From: Pontixanthobacter luteolus
GTDB taxonomy: Bacteria > Pseudomonadota > Alphaproteobacteria > Sphingomonadales > Sphingomonadaceae
Length of the DNA stretch: 64,000 bases
NCBI RefSeq assembly: GCF_009828095.1
Contig: NZ_WTYP01000002.1
Location: forward strand, 129,001-193,000
Direction: 5' to 3'
The position numbers and the translations under genes were made by a program. The notes beneath the pieces were generated by a model. That model was not told where the DNA came from. It made no database searches and worked only from the letters and a program-made list of their open reading frames with translations. This document shows, piece after piece, positions 34,135-43,005 of the stretch; the stretch's first letter is position 1, and every line of letters starts with the position of its first letter.

Positions 34135-36084
34135 TCAGGCACCCTGCGGTGCGCTGTCCCCGGAACCGCCGAACTTCTTGCCCGCCTTCGGGATCGCGGA
34201 ACCATGCATCGGCTTGACTACAGCGGGACCCTTGGGCGCGTCGGGACGGTCAATCTTGCCATTGTCCATCAGCTGGTCGATCTCTTCACCTGTCAGCGTC
34301 TCGTATTCGAGCATCGCCTGCGCGATCAGGTGCAGCTTGTCTTCCTGTTTCTTCAGAACATCGGTCGCACGCTTGTGTGCGTCTTCGACCAATTGCTTGA
34401 TTTCCGCATCGATCAGCTTGTTGGTTTCCGCACCGGCCATGGTCCGCTGGGTCTGGCCCATGCCGAGATACCCTTCCTGGCTGGCTTCATACTGGAGCGG
34501 GCCGAGCTTGTCGGACATGCCCCATTTGGTCACCATGTTGCGGGCCAGATCGGTTGCGTACTGGATATCGCTCGACGCGCCGCTCGACACCTTGTCGTGT
34601 CCGAAGATAATTTCCTCGGCAACGCGGCCGCCCATGGCAACTGCAAGGTTCGCATGCATTTTATCGCGGTGATAGGAGTAATTGTCCCGTTCCGGCAAAC
34701 GCATGACCATGCCCAGCGCGCGGCCGCGCGGAATGATCGTAGCCTTGTGGATCGGGTCAGAAGCCTCTTCATTCAGGCTGACAAGCGCATGGCCGGCCTC
34801 GTGATAGGCCGTCATTTTCTTCTCGTCGTCGGTCATCACCATGGAACGCCGTTCGGTGCCCATCATGACCTTGTCCTTGGCGTCTTCGAATTCCTGCATC
34901 GCAACCAGACGCTTGTTACGCCGGGCAGCCAGTAGCGCCGCCTCGTTGACGAGGTTGGCAAGGTCCGCGCCGGAGAAGCCGGGCGTGCCGCGCGCAATTG
35001 TGCGGGCATTCACGTCGGGTGCCAGCGGTACCTTCTTCATGTGCACGCCGAGGATTTTCTCGCGCCCGTCGATATCGGGAATGGGAACCACGACCTGACG
35101 GTCGAAGCGGCCGGGACGAAGCAGTGCCGGGTCAAGAACATCAGGGCGGTTGGTTGCCGCGATGATGATGATGCCTTCATTCGCCTCGAAACCATCCATC
35201 TCGACCAGCAGCTGGTTGAGCGTCTGTTCACGTTCGTCGTTGGAATTGCCAACCCCGTTACCGCGGTGGCGGCCAACCGCGTCGATTTCGTCGATGAAGA
35301 CGATACACGGAGCGTTTTTCTTGGCCTGTTCGAACATGTCGCGCACGCGGCTTGCGCCGACGCCGACGAACATTTCGACAAAGTCGGAGCCTGAAATGGT
35401 GAAGAACGGCACGCCCGCTTCGCCCGCGATTGCACGCGCGAGCAGCGTTTTACCGGTACCGGGCGAACCGACCAGCAGCGCGCCTTTGGGGATTTGTCCG
35501 CCGAGCTTGGAGAAGCGCTGAGGGTCCTTCAGAAACTCAACGATCTCTTCCAGCTCCTCGCGGGCTTCATCGATGCCCGCGACATCCTCGAACGTCACCT
35601 TCCCCTGACGTTCGGTGAGCAATTTAGCCTTCGATTTGCCAAAGCCCATCGCACCGCCTGCACCGCCGCCCTTCTGCACCTGGCGCAGGGCAAAGAACGC
35701 GATGCCGAGTATCAGGATGAACGGCAGCGACTGGATCAGGATGTACAGCAGCGGGTTCATCGTCTCACGCGCGACACCGGTATAGCTGACTTCGTTTTCG
35801 TCGAGCAGCTTGGTCAGGCCAGAATCGTTGCCGACCGGCACCGTGGAGAACGTCTCGCCATTCTTCATCGTGCCAGTGATCTTGTCCGCGCTGATCTCGA
35901 CCTTCGCGACCGACCCTTCGGCCACCTTGTCACGGAAGCCGGAATAATCGATCAGAGTCGCGTTGGGCTGTCCGGCATTGCCGAACATGGTCACCACCAG
36001 CAGGAGCGCCATGAAAATGCCGCCCCATACCATCAGGCTTTTTACCCAGGGATTGGGTGTCTGCGGTTCGTTTTCGTCGTTCAT
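34135..36084 (-). CDS. ftsH: FtsH, ATP-dependent zinc metalloprotease
   Basis: Membrane AAA+ protease of 649 residues that degrades unfolded membrane proteins and regulators. Two transmembrane helices ([18 protein letters not shown] and [20 protein letters not shown]) flank a periplasmic domain. Walker A is [16 protein letters not shown], Walker [14 protein letters not shown], the second region of homology [19 protein letters not shown], and the zinc site [10 protein letters not shown]. The start is ATG at 36084. Confidence 0.97.
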   Translation of the reverse strand: MNDENEPQTPNPWVKSLMVWGGIFMALLLVVTMFGNAGQPNATLIDYSGFRDKVAEGSVAKVEISADKITGTMKNGETFSTVPVGNDSGLTKLLDENEVSYTGVARETMNPLLYILIQSLPFILILGIAFFALRQVQKGGGAGGAMGFGKSKAKLLTERQGKVTFEDVAGIDEAREELEEIVEFLKDPQRFSKLGGQIPKGALLVGSPGTGKTLLARAIAGEAGVPFFTISGSDFVEMFVGVGASRVRDMFEQAKKNAPCIVFIDEIDAVGRHRGNGVGNSNDEREQTLNQLLVEMDGFEANEGIIIIAATNRPDVLDPALLRPGRFDRQVVVPIPDIDGREKILGVHMKKVPLAPDVNARTIARGTPGFSGADLANLVNEAALLAARRNKRLVAMQEFEDAKDKVMMGTERRSMVMTDDEKKMTAYHEAGHALVSLNEEASDPIHKATIIPRGRALGMVMRLPERDNYSYHRDKMHANLAVAMGGRVAEEIIFGHDKVSSGASSDIQYATDLARNMVTKWGMSDKLGPLQYEASQEGYLGMGQTQRTMAGAETNKLIDAEIKQLVEDAHKRATDVLKKQEDKLHLIAQAMLEYETLTGEEIDQLMDNGKIDRPDAPKGPAVVKPMHGSAIPKAGKKFGGSGDSAPQGA

Positions 36085-36177
36085 CGGCGAGAAGGTCCTT
36101 ATCTATCCCTGATAATGTAGGAGCACGCGAGTGAATGGCAAGCTAACGCCGTTCACCGGCAGGTGCGAAAAATGCGA

Positions 36178-36819
36178 TCAGTCTGATCTGCGGTAGGCGG
36201 CAAGAAAAACCTCGACCGCGCCCTCGAGACGTCTGCGGTTCAAATCACGATCTATCGCAGCGCCGAATCGCCGCTCCAGATCGCCGAACCCCTTCGACAT
36301 CGAGGCGAATTGTTCAGCGGCCACCATAGTGTCTTCGATGTCCAGCCTGCCAGCCGCAACGAGGCTGTCGAGCAGAGCCGAGAATGCGCGCTTCATACGC
36401 CGCGGCCCGGCGTCGAGAAATGCGATACCCAGTTCCGGATCATGCACGGTTTCCGCAGCAATCCGGCGTTCGAATTGGATCATCTCGGGCCGGGAAAGAA
36501 ACGCGATCATCCCCTCACCGATTCGCCGGAACAACACGTGCAGATCCTCTGTGTTGCTGGAATCGATGGAAAAATGCCCGCGCATCTTTTCGCATTCGCA
36601 TTCGACAGCGGCCGCAAACAGCCCGCGCTTGTCACCGAAGTGATTGTACACGGTGACTTTTGAAACCCCTGCCTTTGCAGCGACTTGTTCAATCGCAGTG
36701 GCAGCAAAACCGACGTCGAAGAACATCTGCGCGGCGGCCTCGACAATGGCCGCACGCTTTGCATCATCGGTCGGGCGACCGAGACGCTGAGTGGTTTTCT
36801 TCTGGTCGCCCGTTGACAA
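36178..36819 (-). CDS. TetR-family transcriptional regulator
   Basis: A 213-residue repressor. The N-terminal helix-turn-helix (about residues 18-65) reads KRAAIVEAAAQMFFDVGFAA then VAAKAGVSKVTVYNHFGDKR. The ligand domain is divergent and resembles AcrR-type C-terminal domains. The only suitable start is TTG at 36819, with CGGAG 9 bases upstream. It is divergent from the export operon at 36868 and is very likely its local regulator, with an operator in the 48-base gap. Confidence 0.9.
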   Translation of the reverse strand: MSTGDQKKTTQRLGRPTDDAKRAAIVEAAAQMFFDVGFAATAIEQVAAKAGVSKVTVYNHFGDKRGLFAAAVECECEKMRGHFSIDSSNTEDLHVLFRRIGEGMIAFLSRPEMIQFERRIAAETVHDPELGIAFLDAGPRRMKRAFSALLDSLVAAGRLDIEDTMVAAEQFASMSKGFGDLERRFGAAIDRDLNRRRLEGAVEVFLAAYRRSD

Positions 36820-36821
36820 AA

Positions 36822-36856
36822 TGAACGGCTCCGTTCAATTAAACGCTAACGTTCAA
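36822..36856. promoter_or_regulatory. Probable TetR operator pair
   Basis: A perfect inverted repeat TGAACG-GCTC-CGTTCA (36822-36837) is followed by a second imperfect palindrome TTAAACGCTAACGTTCAA (36839-36856), reusing the CGTTCA half-site. Both lie between the two divergent starts and would overlap either promoter. Assignment to the adjacent TetR is inference. Confidence 0.65.
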
Positions 36857-36867
36857 TATGTAGGGAA

Positions 36868-38043
36868 GTGGCGCGAAATCACAACCCTGCGCCGCGCAAG
36901 AGGTGGCTAGTGCTCTGGATCGCGATCCGCATGCTGACAGGCGATCGGCAGAAGTTCTACGGGCTGCTGTTCGGCATCGCGTTTTCCACCCTCCTGATCA
37001 CGCAGCAGCTGACGATCTTCGTCAATCTGCTCGAACGCGGGGCAAGCGGTGTCTATAACGTTTCCAGCGCAGATGTGTGGGTGATGGACCCGGTCAGCCG
37101 GACCAGCGATGTCGCTTATGCCATGCCGTCTACCGCGCTTGACCAGGTGCGCGGTGTCGCGGGCGTTGAATGGGCGGTGCCGCATATCCGGGGTCAGGCC
37201 TCCGTCAGGACCAAGGATGGCGATCTGGAAGGCGTTGCGATCATCGGGGTCGACGATGCCACGCTGATCGGTCTGCCAAAAGGCATGATAGAAGGCAGCA
37301 CTGATGTCCTGTCGCAGCCGGATTCAGTCATCATCGACGATGTCGGCGCGGCGCGCATGTTCCCCGGAGCGTCCCCGATGGGAGAACGGCTGGAACTCAA
37401 TGACCAGCGAGCTGTCGTCCGCGGGATTGCCGATGCCATTCCCAGCTTTACCAGCACCGTGGTGCTGTACACCAAATACAGCCAGGCGCTGCGATATGTG
37501 CCGGGCACGCGCAACCGGCTGAGCTTCGTCCTTGTCGGTGCCGCCGATGGCATAAGTGCAAAAGAACTGACCGAAAGAATCGAAAAGCAAACCGGCCTGA
37601 AAGCCGAAACGCGTGACGAATTCGCGCAAGGCGGGGTCAATTTCATTATCGAGAATACCGGTATCCCGCTCAATTTCGGGATCACCGTGCTGCTGGGTTT
37701 CATTGTCGGGGTGGCGATTGTCGGCCTGACTTTCAGCCTGTTTATCCGCGACAACATCAAGCAGTTCGGCGCGCTCAAGGCGATCGGCGTTACCAATGGA
37801 AAGATCGCCCAGATGGTCGCCATTCAGGCGGGAATGGTCGGCATGATCGGATACGGTCTGGGCGTCCTGGGAACGGTCGGGTTCATTTCCGCCTTTTCCA
37901 ACAACCCCACTTTCAAGGGGTTCTATATTCCCTGGCAGATACCGCTCATTTCGTTTGCGGCGATGGTGCTGATCATCACTCTGACCGGCTGGGTCGCCCT
38001 GCGCGGGGTGATGAAAACCGAACCGGCGGCGGTGTTCCGATGA
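36868..38043 (+). CDS. ABC transporter permease, DevC/MacB-FtsX type
   Basis: A 391-residue inner-membrane permease: one N-terminal helix (FYGLLFGIAFSTLLITQQL), a periplasmic MacB-like domain (about 50-270) and three C-terminal helices around FGITVLLGFIVGVAIVGLTF. The DevC subtype fits its pairing with an ATPase and an HlyD adaptor. The start is GTG at 36868; GTG at 36910 with AAGAGG upstream is an equally good alternative. The stop overlaps the ATPase start (ATGA). Confidence 0.88.
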   Translation: MARNHNPAPRKRWLVLWIAIRMLTGDRQKFYGLLFGIAFSTLLITQQLTIFVNLLERGASGVYNVSSADVWVMDPVSRTSDVAYAMPSTALDQVRGVAGVEWAVPHIRGQASVRTKDGDLEGVAIIGVDDATLIGLPKGMIEGSTDVLSQPDSVIIDDVGAARMFPGASPMGERLELNDQRAVVRGIADAIPSFTSTVVLYTKYSQALRYVPGTRNRLSFVLVGAADGISAKELTERIEKQTGLKAETRDEFAQGGVNFIIENTGIPLNFGITVLLGFIVGVAIVGLTFSLFIRDNIKQFGALKAIGVTNGKIAQMVAIQAGMVGMIGYGLGVLGTVGFISAFSNNPTFKGFYIPWQIPLISFAAMVLIITLTGWVALRGVMKTEPAAVFR

Positions 38044-38756
38044 GCGGACAAAACACGACCACCGCAATCCGCACCCGCGGGGTCACCCGGGATTTTTCGG
38101 CGGGACAGAATACGATCACCGTTCTGCACGGTATCGACCTCGAGGTGCAATCGGGAGAGCTGACCTATCTGGTCGGCGAATCCGGGTCCGGAAAAACCAC
38201 GCTGATTTCGATCATGTGCGGAATCCTGTGGCCGACGCAGGGCGAGGTCGAGGTGTTTGGAACCGATATCTATGCCTTGTCGGATACTGAGCTGGTCAAT
38301 TTCCGGCTGCAAAATATCGGTTTCATCTTCCAACAGTATAATTTGATCCCGTCGATCGACGCTGCGTCCAATGCGGCAGTGCCGCTGATTGCGCAGGGTA
38401 TGGACCGCAAGCACGCTCGCGAACGGGGCGTCGCGATGCTGGAAAAGCTCAACATTGCCGATCAGGCAGACAAATTGCCCAACCAGCTATCCGGCGGTCA
38501 GCAGCAACGCGTGGCAATCGCGCGGGCGCTGGTCCATGAACCCCGTCTGGTCGTGTGTGACGAACCGACCGCAGCGCTGGACGCAAAATCGGGCCGCAGA
38601 GTCATGGATTTGCTTCGCGAAGTTGGCGTTGCAGAGGACCGCAGCGTTATCATCGTTACTCACGACAACCGCATTTTCGACCTCGCAGACCGCATCCTCG
38701 TGCTTGAGGATGGGCGCATCACGCATGACGGCACCGACATGCCGGAAGATCACTAG
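38040..38756 (+). CDS. ABC transporter ATPase, DevA/MacB type
   Basis: A 238-residue nucleotide-binding subunit. Walker A is VGESGSGKTTLISI, Q-loop FIFQQYNLIP, ABC signature LSGGQQQRVAIARAL and Walker B LVVCDEPTAALD. It belongs to the LolD/MacB-like exporter ATPases. Its ATG overlaps the permease stop; the adaptor gene follows after 15 bases. Confidence 0.94.
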   Translation: MSGQNTTTAIRTRGVTRDFSAGQNTITVLHGIDLEVQSGELTYLVGESGSGKTTLISIMCGILWPTQGEVEVFGTDIYALSDTELVNFRLQNIGFIFQQYNLIPSIDAASNAAVPLIAQGMDRKHARERGVAMLEKLNIADQADKLPNQLSGGQQQRVAIARALVHEPRLVVCDEPTAALDAKSGRRVMDLLREVGVAEDRSVIIVTHDNRIFDLADRILVLEDGRITHDGTDMPEDH

Positions 38757-38771
38757 AGACGGACACCAGAC

Positions 38772-39797
38772 ATGGCCTTGCTCCCACAAAACCTCAGTTT
38801 CTCGCGCCGGATTCTGCCGATCATTGCGCTTGTCGGTCTGGCCTTCGCGGTCTTCTTCATCTGGCGCGGCCTGCCCGATCGCAGCCTGTCCGAACCCGAT
38901 CAGGAACCGGCCCGGGCGACCGGCGCGCTGGCCAATTCCTCACGCGTGGCGGGGGCAGGCCTTGTCGAGCCGTCCAGCGAGATTATCGACATCGGCACCG
39001 CGCTGTCCGGCCTGGTTACCGATTTGCGTGTGCAGCCCGGCGACTATGTGACCAAGGGCCAGCCGCTGTTCACGGTGGATGACCGCGCCGCCCGTGCGCG
39101 CATTGGCGAAACCAACGCGGCAATCGGCGAAGCCCGCGCCGCCATCGCCGAGGCACAAACCGCGCAGCGCACGGCAGAGGCGCAGCTGGCGCTCTATCGC
39201 AGTGTAGAAGATTCAGCCGCAGTCAGCCGGTCCGAAGTGATCAAGGCCGAGGGTGACGCATCCTCCGCCCGCAGCCGCCTGCAACTGGCCCGCGCCCGGC
39301 TGGCCGCAGCGCAGGCCGCCTTGTCCAGCGCGCGCACCGAACTGGGCCGGCTGACAATACGCGCGCCGATCACAGGCGAGATTCTTGCGGTCAACATCCG
39401 GCCCGGCGAATTTGTTTCGACAATGGGCGGAAATTCGCAGCCATTTATCCGCATGGGCGAGACCCGGCCGCTTTATATACGGATCGACATTGACGAATCC
39501 GAAGCGCCCCGGATCAAGCTGGGTGCGCCCGCTCTGGTATCCCCGCGCGGTGCAGCCGATCGTCAGGTAAATGCCGAATTCGTCCGCGCCGAACCACTGG
39601 TCGTGCCGAAGACATCGCTGACCAACAGCGCCAGCGAACGGGTCGATGTCCGCGTGCTGCAAGTGCTGTATCAACTGCCCGCAGATGCCGAAGGGGCGGA
39701 GCAACTTTTCCGCGTCGGCCAGCAGGTCGATGCCTTTATCCCCGCCGTGGATGGCGAGAATAATGGCGGCGGCAAAACGCAGGAAACCGCCGAATGA
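38772..39797 (+). CDS. HlyD-family periplasmic adaptor (membrane fusion protein)
   Basis: A 341-residue adaptor bridging the inner-membrane ABC exporter and the outer-membrane channel. N-terminal signal anchor ILPIIALVGLAFAVFFIW; lipoyl half-motifs around VTDLRVQPGDYVTKGQPLF and APITGEILAVNIRPGEFV; a long Ala/Glu/Arg-rich coiled hairpin between them (about residues 105-195). AGACGG precedes the ATG. Its stop overlaps the channel gene start (ATGA). Confidence 0.9.
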   Translation: MALLPQNLSFSRRILPIIALVGLAFAVFFIWRGLPDRSLSEPDQEPARATGALANSSRVAGAGLVEPSSEIIDIGTALSGLVTDLRVQPGDYVTKGQPLFTVDDRAARARIGETNAAIGEARAAIAEAQTAQRTAEAQLALYRSVEDSAAVSRSEVIKAEGDASSARSRLQLARARLAAAQAALSSARTELGRLTIRAPITGEILAVNIRPGEFVSTMGGNSQPFIRMGETRPLYIRIDIDESEAPRIKLGAPALVSPRGAADRQVNAEFVRAEPLVVPKTSLTNSASERVDVRVLQVLYQLPADAEGAEQLFRVGQQVDAFIPAVDGENNGGGKTQETAE

Positions 39798-41242
39798 AAC
39801 ACGCAGCGCTCATATTGGCGGGTATTTCCAGCCTGACGCTCAGCGCCTGCGTGGCTGGCCCGGCACCGGATATCGCCGTGCCCGCGCCGGAACTGCCGGC
39901 AACATTCGCCTTTGCGCCGGATGCAGCCACAGCAGCTTCACTCGATGCTCTGCTGCCAGCCAACGATCCAGCCTTCGCCGATCTTTCTGCCAAGGCGCTT
40001 GCAGGCGCGCCAACCCTGCTGGAGGCGGCGGCACGGGTCGATGCCGCAATTGCGCGCGCGCGCGGTGCAAGCGCGAACCGGTTGCCACTGGTAACCGGCG
40101 ATGCATCCATCACCGGCACACGCACGAACCCAAGCCAGTTCGGTGCAGGCTTGCCTGCGGGGATTGGGATCGACACCGAACGAGTGGCCTACGGCGCAAA
40201 CCTTGCGGCGGTATGGGACCCGGATATCTTCGGGCGCTTGCGATCGCAAGAACGCGCTGCCGCAAACCTTGCGGATGCCGCTGGCGCAGACGCGGCATCC
40301 ATCCGCCTTGCGCTGCTTTCGGAAATCGCGGGCAGCGTTATCGACTGGCGCACGGTTCAGGCACGCGAAGCCGCACTGTCGGAAGACCTTGTTGCAGCGG
40401 AATCGCTGGTTGCGCTGGCCGACATTCGTGAACGCGCGGGTATTGCGCCGGGGTTCGACCGGGTGCGCGCAGAAACCGCGGCAGAGGCCAGCCGCACACG
40501 GATCGCAGCGCTGGCAAGCGAGAAGGCACGCATAGTCGGCCGATTGACCACGCTGACCGCACGGTCCGCGCAATCGGTGCGCAATTCGCTCGCCAGCGAC
40601 GCCCCATCTGTGGGTGCCCCTGCACCGCCAGCAAGCACTCCGTCGAATTTGCTCGCCAATCGTCCCGATGTTCAAGCGGCCGCAGCGCGGCTCGCGGCGG
40701 CGGACGCTGATCTTTATGCTGCTGCAGCAAACCGGTTTCCGCAATTCAGCCTTTCTGCCGTGCTCGGGCTGCTCGCTTTCGATCTTGGCGACTTGTTCGA
40801 TGACGATGCGGTGGTTGGTTCAGTCGGCGGATCTCTGCTTGCCCCGTTACTCGATTTCGGGCGCATAGAAGCGCAGATAGACGGTGCCGCTGCCGGCAAA
40901 CGCGCCGCGTTTCAGGCCTATCGCGGCCAGGTTTTCACCGCGCTCGGCGAGGCGGAGGCTGCCTATGGACTGGTCGCGGCGGCTGACCGCGAACTGGTAA
41001 CGGCGGAGCGTGAACGCGCCAGCGCAGCACGCGCCGCTGAACTGGCAGAAGTCCGGTTCCGGGCCGGCCTGTCGAACTTTCTCACCGTATTGGATGCGCG
41101 GCGCGCGGCGGACAGTTCGGGCGAGCGCGCGGCGGCATCACGTGGCCGGGCCCAGCGCGCACGGATCCTGTTATGGCAGGCGCTTGGCGGCGATGCAGGC
41201 ACTCCTGCCGGTCAGGTAGCAACCCTTTCCACCAGCCAGTAA
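39794..41242 (+). CDS. TolC/NodT-type outer-membrane efflux channel lipoprotein
   Basis: A 482-residue outer-membrane factor with a lipoprotein signal (lipobox LSAC near residue 18). Two OEP repeats are visible, with the coiled-coil segments and the PPASTPSNLLANRPDVQAAA hinge typical of NodT-type channels. It is the fourth gene of the TetR-controlled exporter. Its 3' end overlaps the convergent HupE/UreJ gene by 31 bases. Confidence 0.92.
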   Translation: MKHAALILAGISSLTLSACVAGPAPDIAVPAPELPATFAFAPDAATAASLDALLPANDPAFADLSAKALAGAPTLLEAAARVDAAIARARGASANRLPLVTGDASITGTRTNPSQFGAGLPAGIGIDTERVAYGANLAAVWDPDIFGRLRSQERAAANLADAAGADAASIRLALLSEIAGSVIDWRTVQAREAALSEDLVAAESLVALADIRERAGIAPGFDRVRAETAAEASRTRIAALASEKARIVGRLTTLTARSAQSVRNSLASDAPSVGAPAPPASTPSNLLANRPDVQAAAARLAAADADLYAAAANRFPQFSLSAVLGLLAFDLGDLFDDDAVVGSVGGSLLAPLLDFGRIEAQIDGAAAGKRAAFQAYRGQVFTALGEAEAAYGLVAAADRELVTAERERASAARAAELAEVRFRAGLSNFLTVLDARRAADSSGERAAASRGRAQRARILLWQALGGDAGTPAGQVATLSTSQ

Positions 41243-42189
41243 GCCCCCGTGATTCCGATCGCGTAGGCGGCCAGCCGGATCGACGGCAGATATGCGGCTG
41301 CGGCGAACCGGCGGGCTGCGGCAAGGATCAGCAGCACTGCGCCCACGATCAGCAACTGCCCGGCCTCCACCCCGATATTGAAGGCAAGCAAGGCGGGGGC
41401 AACTTCCCCTTCGGGCAGGCCGATCGAATTAAGCGCGCCGGCAAAGCCGAAACCGTGGAGCAGGCCGAACAGGAAGGCGACAACCCACGGAAAACGCCGG
41501 GTCAGCGTTTCGCGGCCGCTGCGTAACCGTAGAACCTCGACCGCCAGAAACACGATCGACAGCGCAATCAGCGCCTCCACCGGCCTGCCCGGCAATCCGA
41601 CAAAGCCCAGCGAAGCCGCGGCCAGAGTAATGGAATGGGAAACTGTGAAGGCTGTGGCGGCGGCAATTGCGGCTTTCCAGCGGCCAACCAGCAGAACCAG
41701 CGCAATCACGAACAGCAGGTGATCCCAGCCAGCAAGAATGTGTTCCACACCCAGCGCGAAATAGGTTTGCAGAACCTGCAAGGTGCCGGGTTGCTGCGCG
41801 ATCAGCGCGGCGGGCTGGCTGGCGGTCAGGCGCATGGCCTGCGCCGGCCCGTCAAGCGGGGCAATCCGCACGAGCATATCCGATTGCCCCAGCATGTCGG
41901 GCATCGCAATGGTTTCGCCCCCGATCGTCCCGGAACATTCGACCTGCGCTGAACCGATTATCGCCTGCGCGGCAATGCCGATATCGGGCACCCCGGCAAA
42001 GGCGCAATTGGCGGGCAGATGCGGCGGCGAAGGCCGGTCAGCAGGCGCGGCGGCGACCGGTTGTTTCCACACCAGCTGCCACGTGCCCGCTGTCTGCTCG
42101 GTCAATTCCATGTAGCCGGGCCGCAGCTCATCTGCATGCAGCACGGCAGGCCAAAGCATCAACGCGATCAAAACGAAGGCGCGGATCAT
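41212..42189 (-). CDS. HupE/UreJ-family membrane protein
   Basis: A 325-residue protein with a signal peptide (MIRAFVLIALMLWPAVLHA), a periplasmic domain of about 125 residues with two Cys, and a C-terminal domain of six or seven helices. The HupE/UreJ_2 core shows YFALGVEHILAGWDHLLFV, TAFTVSHSITLAAASLG and FLFGLLHGFGFAGAL. The histidines in HILAGWDH, SHS and LLHGFGFAG resemble a metal path; members of the family are nickel or cobalt permeases, but the substrate here is unknown. The ATG overlaps the PpiC-type gene stop. Confidence 0.88.
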   Translation of the reverse strand: MIRAFVLIALMLWPAVLHADELRPGYMELTEQTAGTWQLVWKQPVAAAPADRPSPPHLPANCAFAGVPDIGIAAQAIIGSAQVECSGTIGGETIAMPDMLGQSDMLVRIAPLDGPAQAMRLTASQPAALIAQQPGTLQVLQTYFALGVEHILAGWDHLLFVIALVLLVGRWKAAIAAATAFTVSHSITLAAASLGFVGLPGRPVEALIALSIVFLAVEVLRLRSGRETLTRRFPWVVAFLFGLLHGFGFAGALNSIGLPEGEVAPALLAFNIGVEAGQLLIVGAVLLILAAARRFAAAAYLPSIRLAAYAIGITGAYWLVERVAT

Positions 42190-42995
42190 TTCTCCACGGT
42201 CACATCGTAGGCATCGCGCAGCAATTGGTAAGCCTTGGCTTTGCGGTCTTCGAGGGTCTGTGCGCGCCAGTCATTCTCGACCTGTTCGCGTATCTGCGCA
42301 AACGGCGGCACCTTACCCGTATCGCGCTGGCGCAGGCGGATCAGATGCCAGCCAAATCCGGACACGTGCGGTCCTGTCCATCGGCCAAGCGGCGCGATGT
42401 TATCCAGCTGTTCACGAAAGACGATGCCAAAGCGGCCCTCCACCGCATCGGCGGTTTGCTGTTCAGCGGTTGGCGGCAGCGAAATCGTCTGCCCGAGCGC
42501 CTGCCAGCCCGCGCCGGAATTCAGGCTGGCCAGCGCGGCCTCAGCGCGCGTTCGCTCTGAAAAATAGAGCTGATCGAAAGTGTAGGCCGTATCGTTCGCA
42601 AAGCGCTGAGGGCGGTCTGCGAGCCATTGCCGCAGCGTCCGGTCCGACGGCTCCTCCGTCTCGGCTGCGCTGGCGGAAAGATAGTCCATCTTGTTGGCGA
42701 GGCGTTTGCGCACGACGGCATCGCCCTGATCCAGACCCAGCCGCAATGCCTCGCGGTAGAGGATTTCCTCGCGCAGCCACGTTTCCGTCAGACTGTCGAG
42801 TTCCGCATCGGTTGGCGGCCGCTGCATGGTCTGTTGCCATTGCAGCGCCAGCCGCGCGCGGTCTTCCTGACTGATCGTGATCGTTCGGCTGGCCGGGTCA
42901 GCGGGCTCGCCCTTCCATGCGAAGAATGCGAACAGTGCCGCCCCCGCGATCAGGAAATGAACCAGCGGTTCCCGCACCAAAGTCTTTAGCGTCAT
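42186..42995 (-). CDS. Membrane-anchored PpiC-type peptidyl-prolyl isomerase
   Basis: A 269-residue protein with one N-terminal helix (PLVHFLIAGAALFAFFAW) and a periplasmic part. A SurA/PpiD-like helical region (about 35-120, with DAELDSLTETWLREEILYRE) precedes a parvulin domain (about 135-235) with GFGWHLIRLRQRD. The start is ATG at 42995 (MTLKTL), 10 bases after the DUF3604 stop. The stop overlaps the HupE start. The co-located partners suggest a dedicated, not general, folding factor. Confidence 0.88.
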   Translation of the reverse strand: MTLKTLVREPLVHFLIAGAALFAFFAWKGEPADPASRTITISQEDRARLALQWQQTMQRPPTDAELDSLTETWLREEILYREALRLGLDQGDAVVRKRLANKMDYLSASAAETEEPSDRTLRQWLADRPQRFANDTAYTFDQLYFSERTRAEAALASLNSGAGWQALGQTISLPPTAEQQTADAVEGRFGIVFREQLDNIAPLGRWTGPHVSGFGWHLIRLRQRDTGKVPPFAQIREQVENDWRAQTLEDRKAKAYQLLRDAYDVTVEK

Positions 42996-43005
42996 GGCTT
43001 CGTAT

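Noticed and set aside
36085-36177. Small gene or RNA between ftsH and the TetR gene
   Set aside because: 93 bases with no open frame with a start signal and no structured element.
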